This document shows positions 63,853-64,000 of a stretch of DNA of 64,000 nt, in pieces (the stretch's first letter is position 1; the number at the start of each line of letters is the position of its first letter). The DNA is from Bradyrhizobium xenonodulans (GTDB lineage Bacteria > Pseudomonadota > Alphaproteobacteria > Rhizobiales > Xanthobacteraceae): contig NZ_CP089391.1 in NCBI RefSeq assembly GCF_027594865.1, forward strand, positions 3,998,501 through 4,062,500, in the 5' to 3' direction. The notes beneath the pieces are model-generated. The model did not search any database. It saw nothing but the letters and a program-made list of their open reading frames with translations, and had not been told where the DNA came from. A program made the position numbers and the translations under genes.

Positions 63853-64000
63853 TCAACCGCCCCCGCCTTGCGAGATGCGCTCGATGAATTCGTCCGGCGT
63901 CTCGTCGGGCGAGCCCTTCTCATAGCTCGGCCGGTTGCCGGCGATGACATTGACCATTTCATCAATCAGCGCGATCGACAGGATCACGAGTCCGCCGGCA
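63853..64000 (-). CDS. TRAP transporter small permease, C-terminal end only
   Basis: The last 48 residues of a protein whose start lies beyond the window: AGGLVILSIALIDEMVNVIA, a hydrophobic helix end, then a polar tail (YEKGSPDETPDEFIERIS) and TGA at 63855-63853. Position two bases before the large permease and the terminal-helix character identify it as the DctQ-type partner. Confidence 0.75.
   Translation of the reverse strand, partial: AGGLVILSIALIDEMVNVIAGNRPSYEKGSPDETPDEFIERISQGGGG

Overview
The window is about 64 kb of GC-rich, densely coding DNA that reads as chromosome of a Bradyrhizobium-like alphaproteobacterium (order Hyphomicrobiales/Rhizobiales). The call rests on dusB(nifR3)-ntrB-ntrC-ntrY-ntrX-hfq-hflX gene order, a fused ispDF, a PopZ-type protein beside valS, iron-control-element-like sites, and dispersed palindromes of a kind common in Bradyrhizobium. 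No tRNA, rRNA, CRISPR array, transposase or phage gene was seen.

Layout. 0-7 kb is housekeeping: the end of a TolC-type exporter, popZ, valS, a 3-methyladenine glycosylase, lipA and a COQ10/RatA-type protein. 6.9-12.1 kb (minus strand) is one compact respiratory operon: two periplasmic c-type cytochromes, a 58-residue single-helix subunit, CuA subunit II, a B-type (ba3-like) subunit I and a membrane-anchored dihaem cytochrome c. 12.4-14.6 kb holds a SANT/Myb-like protein, an MscS channel, a GFA-type zinc protein and CinA. 14.6-25.9 kb is the nitrogen-regulation and RNA-chaperone block, with an NtrC-like site in front of dusB-ntrBC. 25.9-31.2 kb has a GNAT acetyltransferase, a frameshifted YukJ-type gene, mazG, queC and a cobalt-type nitrile hydratase operon. 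31.4-38.8 kb has a DASS anion transporter, a MetNI-type ABC transporter without its binding protein, and a TonB receptor plus PepSY protein behind two iron-control-like boxes.

38.8-45.7 kb is a catabolic cluster: a GntR regulator and an SMP-30 lactonase-type protein face a TRAP transporter followed by type II dehydroquinase, suggesting uptake of a quinate- or shikimate-like acid. 45.7-53.5 kb is the most unusual part. A cyclase-like/ATPase/TPR protein converges on a 1273-residue protein that fuses an unknown N-terminal region, a DyP-type peroxidase and a cytochrome P450. The segment is bounded by the 3' end of an intact secreted-protein gene on the left and a decayed copy of the same 3' end on the right, so it looks inserted. 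53.5-59.8 kb is an M24 peptidase diverging from a second TRAP system (fused QM permease) and an acyl-CoA synthetase. 60-64 kb holds an autotransporter-like beta-barrel protein and a third TRAP system cut by the window edge.

Best candidate for something undescribed: the DyP-P450 fusion. Its P450 part keeps the haem cysteine but lacks a recognisable I-helix Thr and K-helix ExxR, which fits a peroxide- or hydroperoxide-using enzyme better than an O2-activating monooxygenase. That functional reading is inference.
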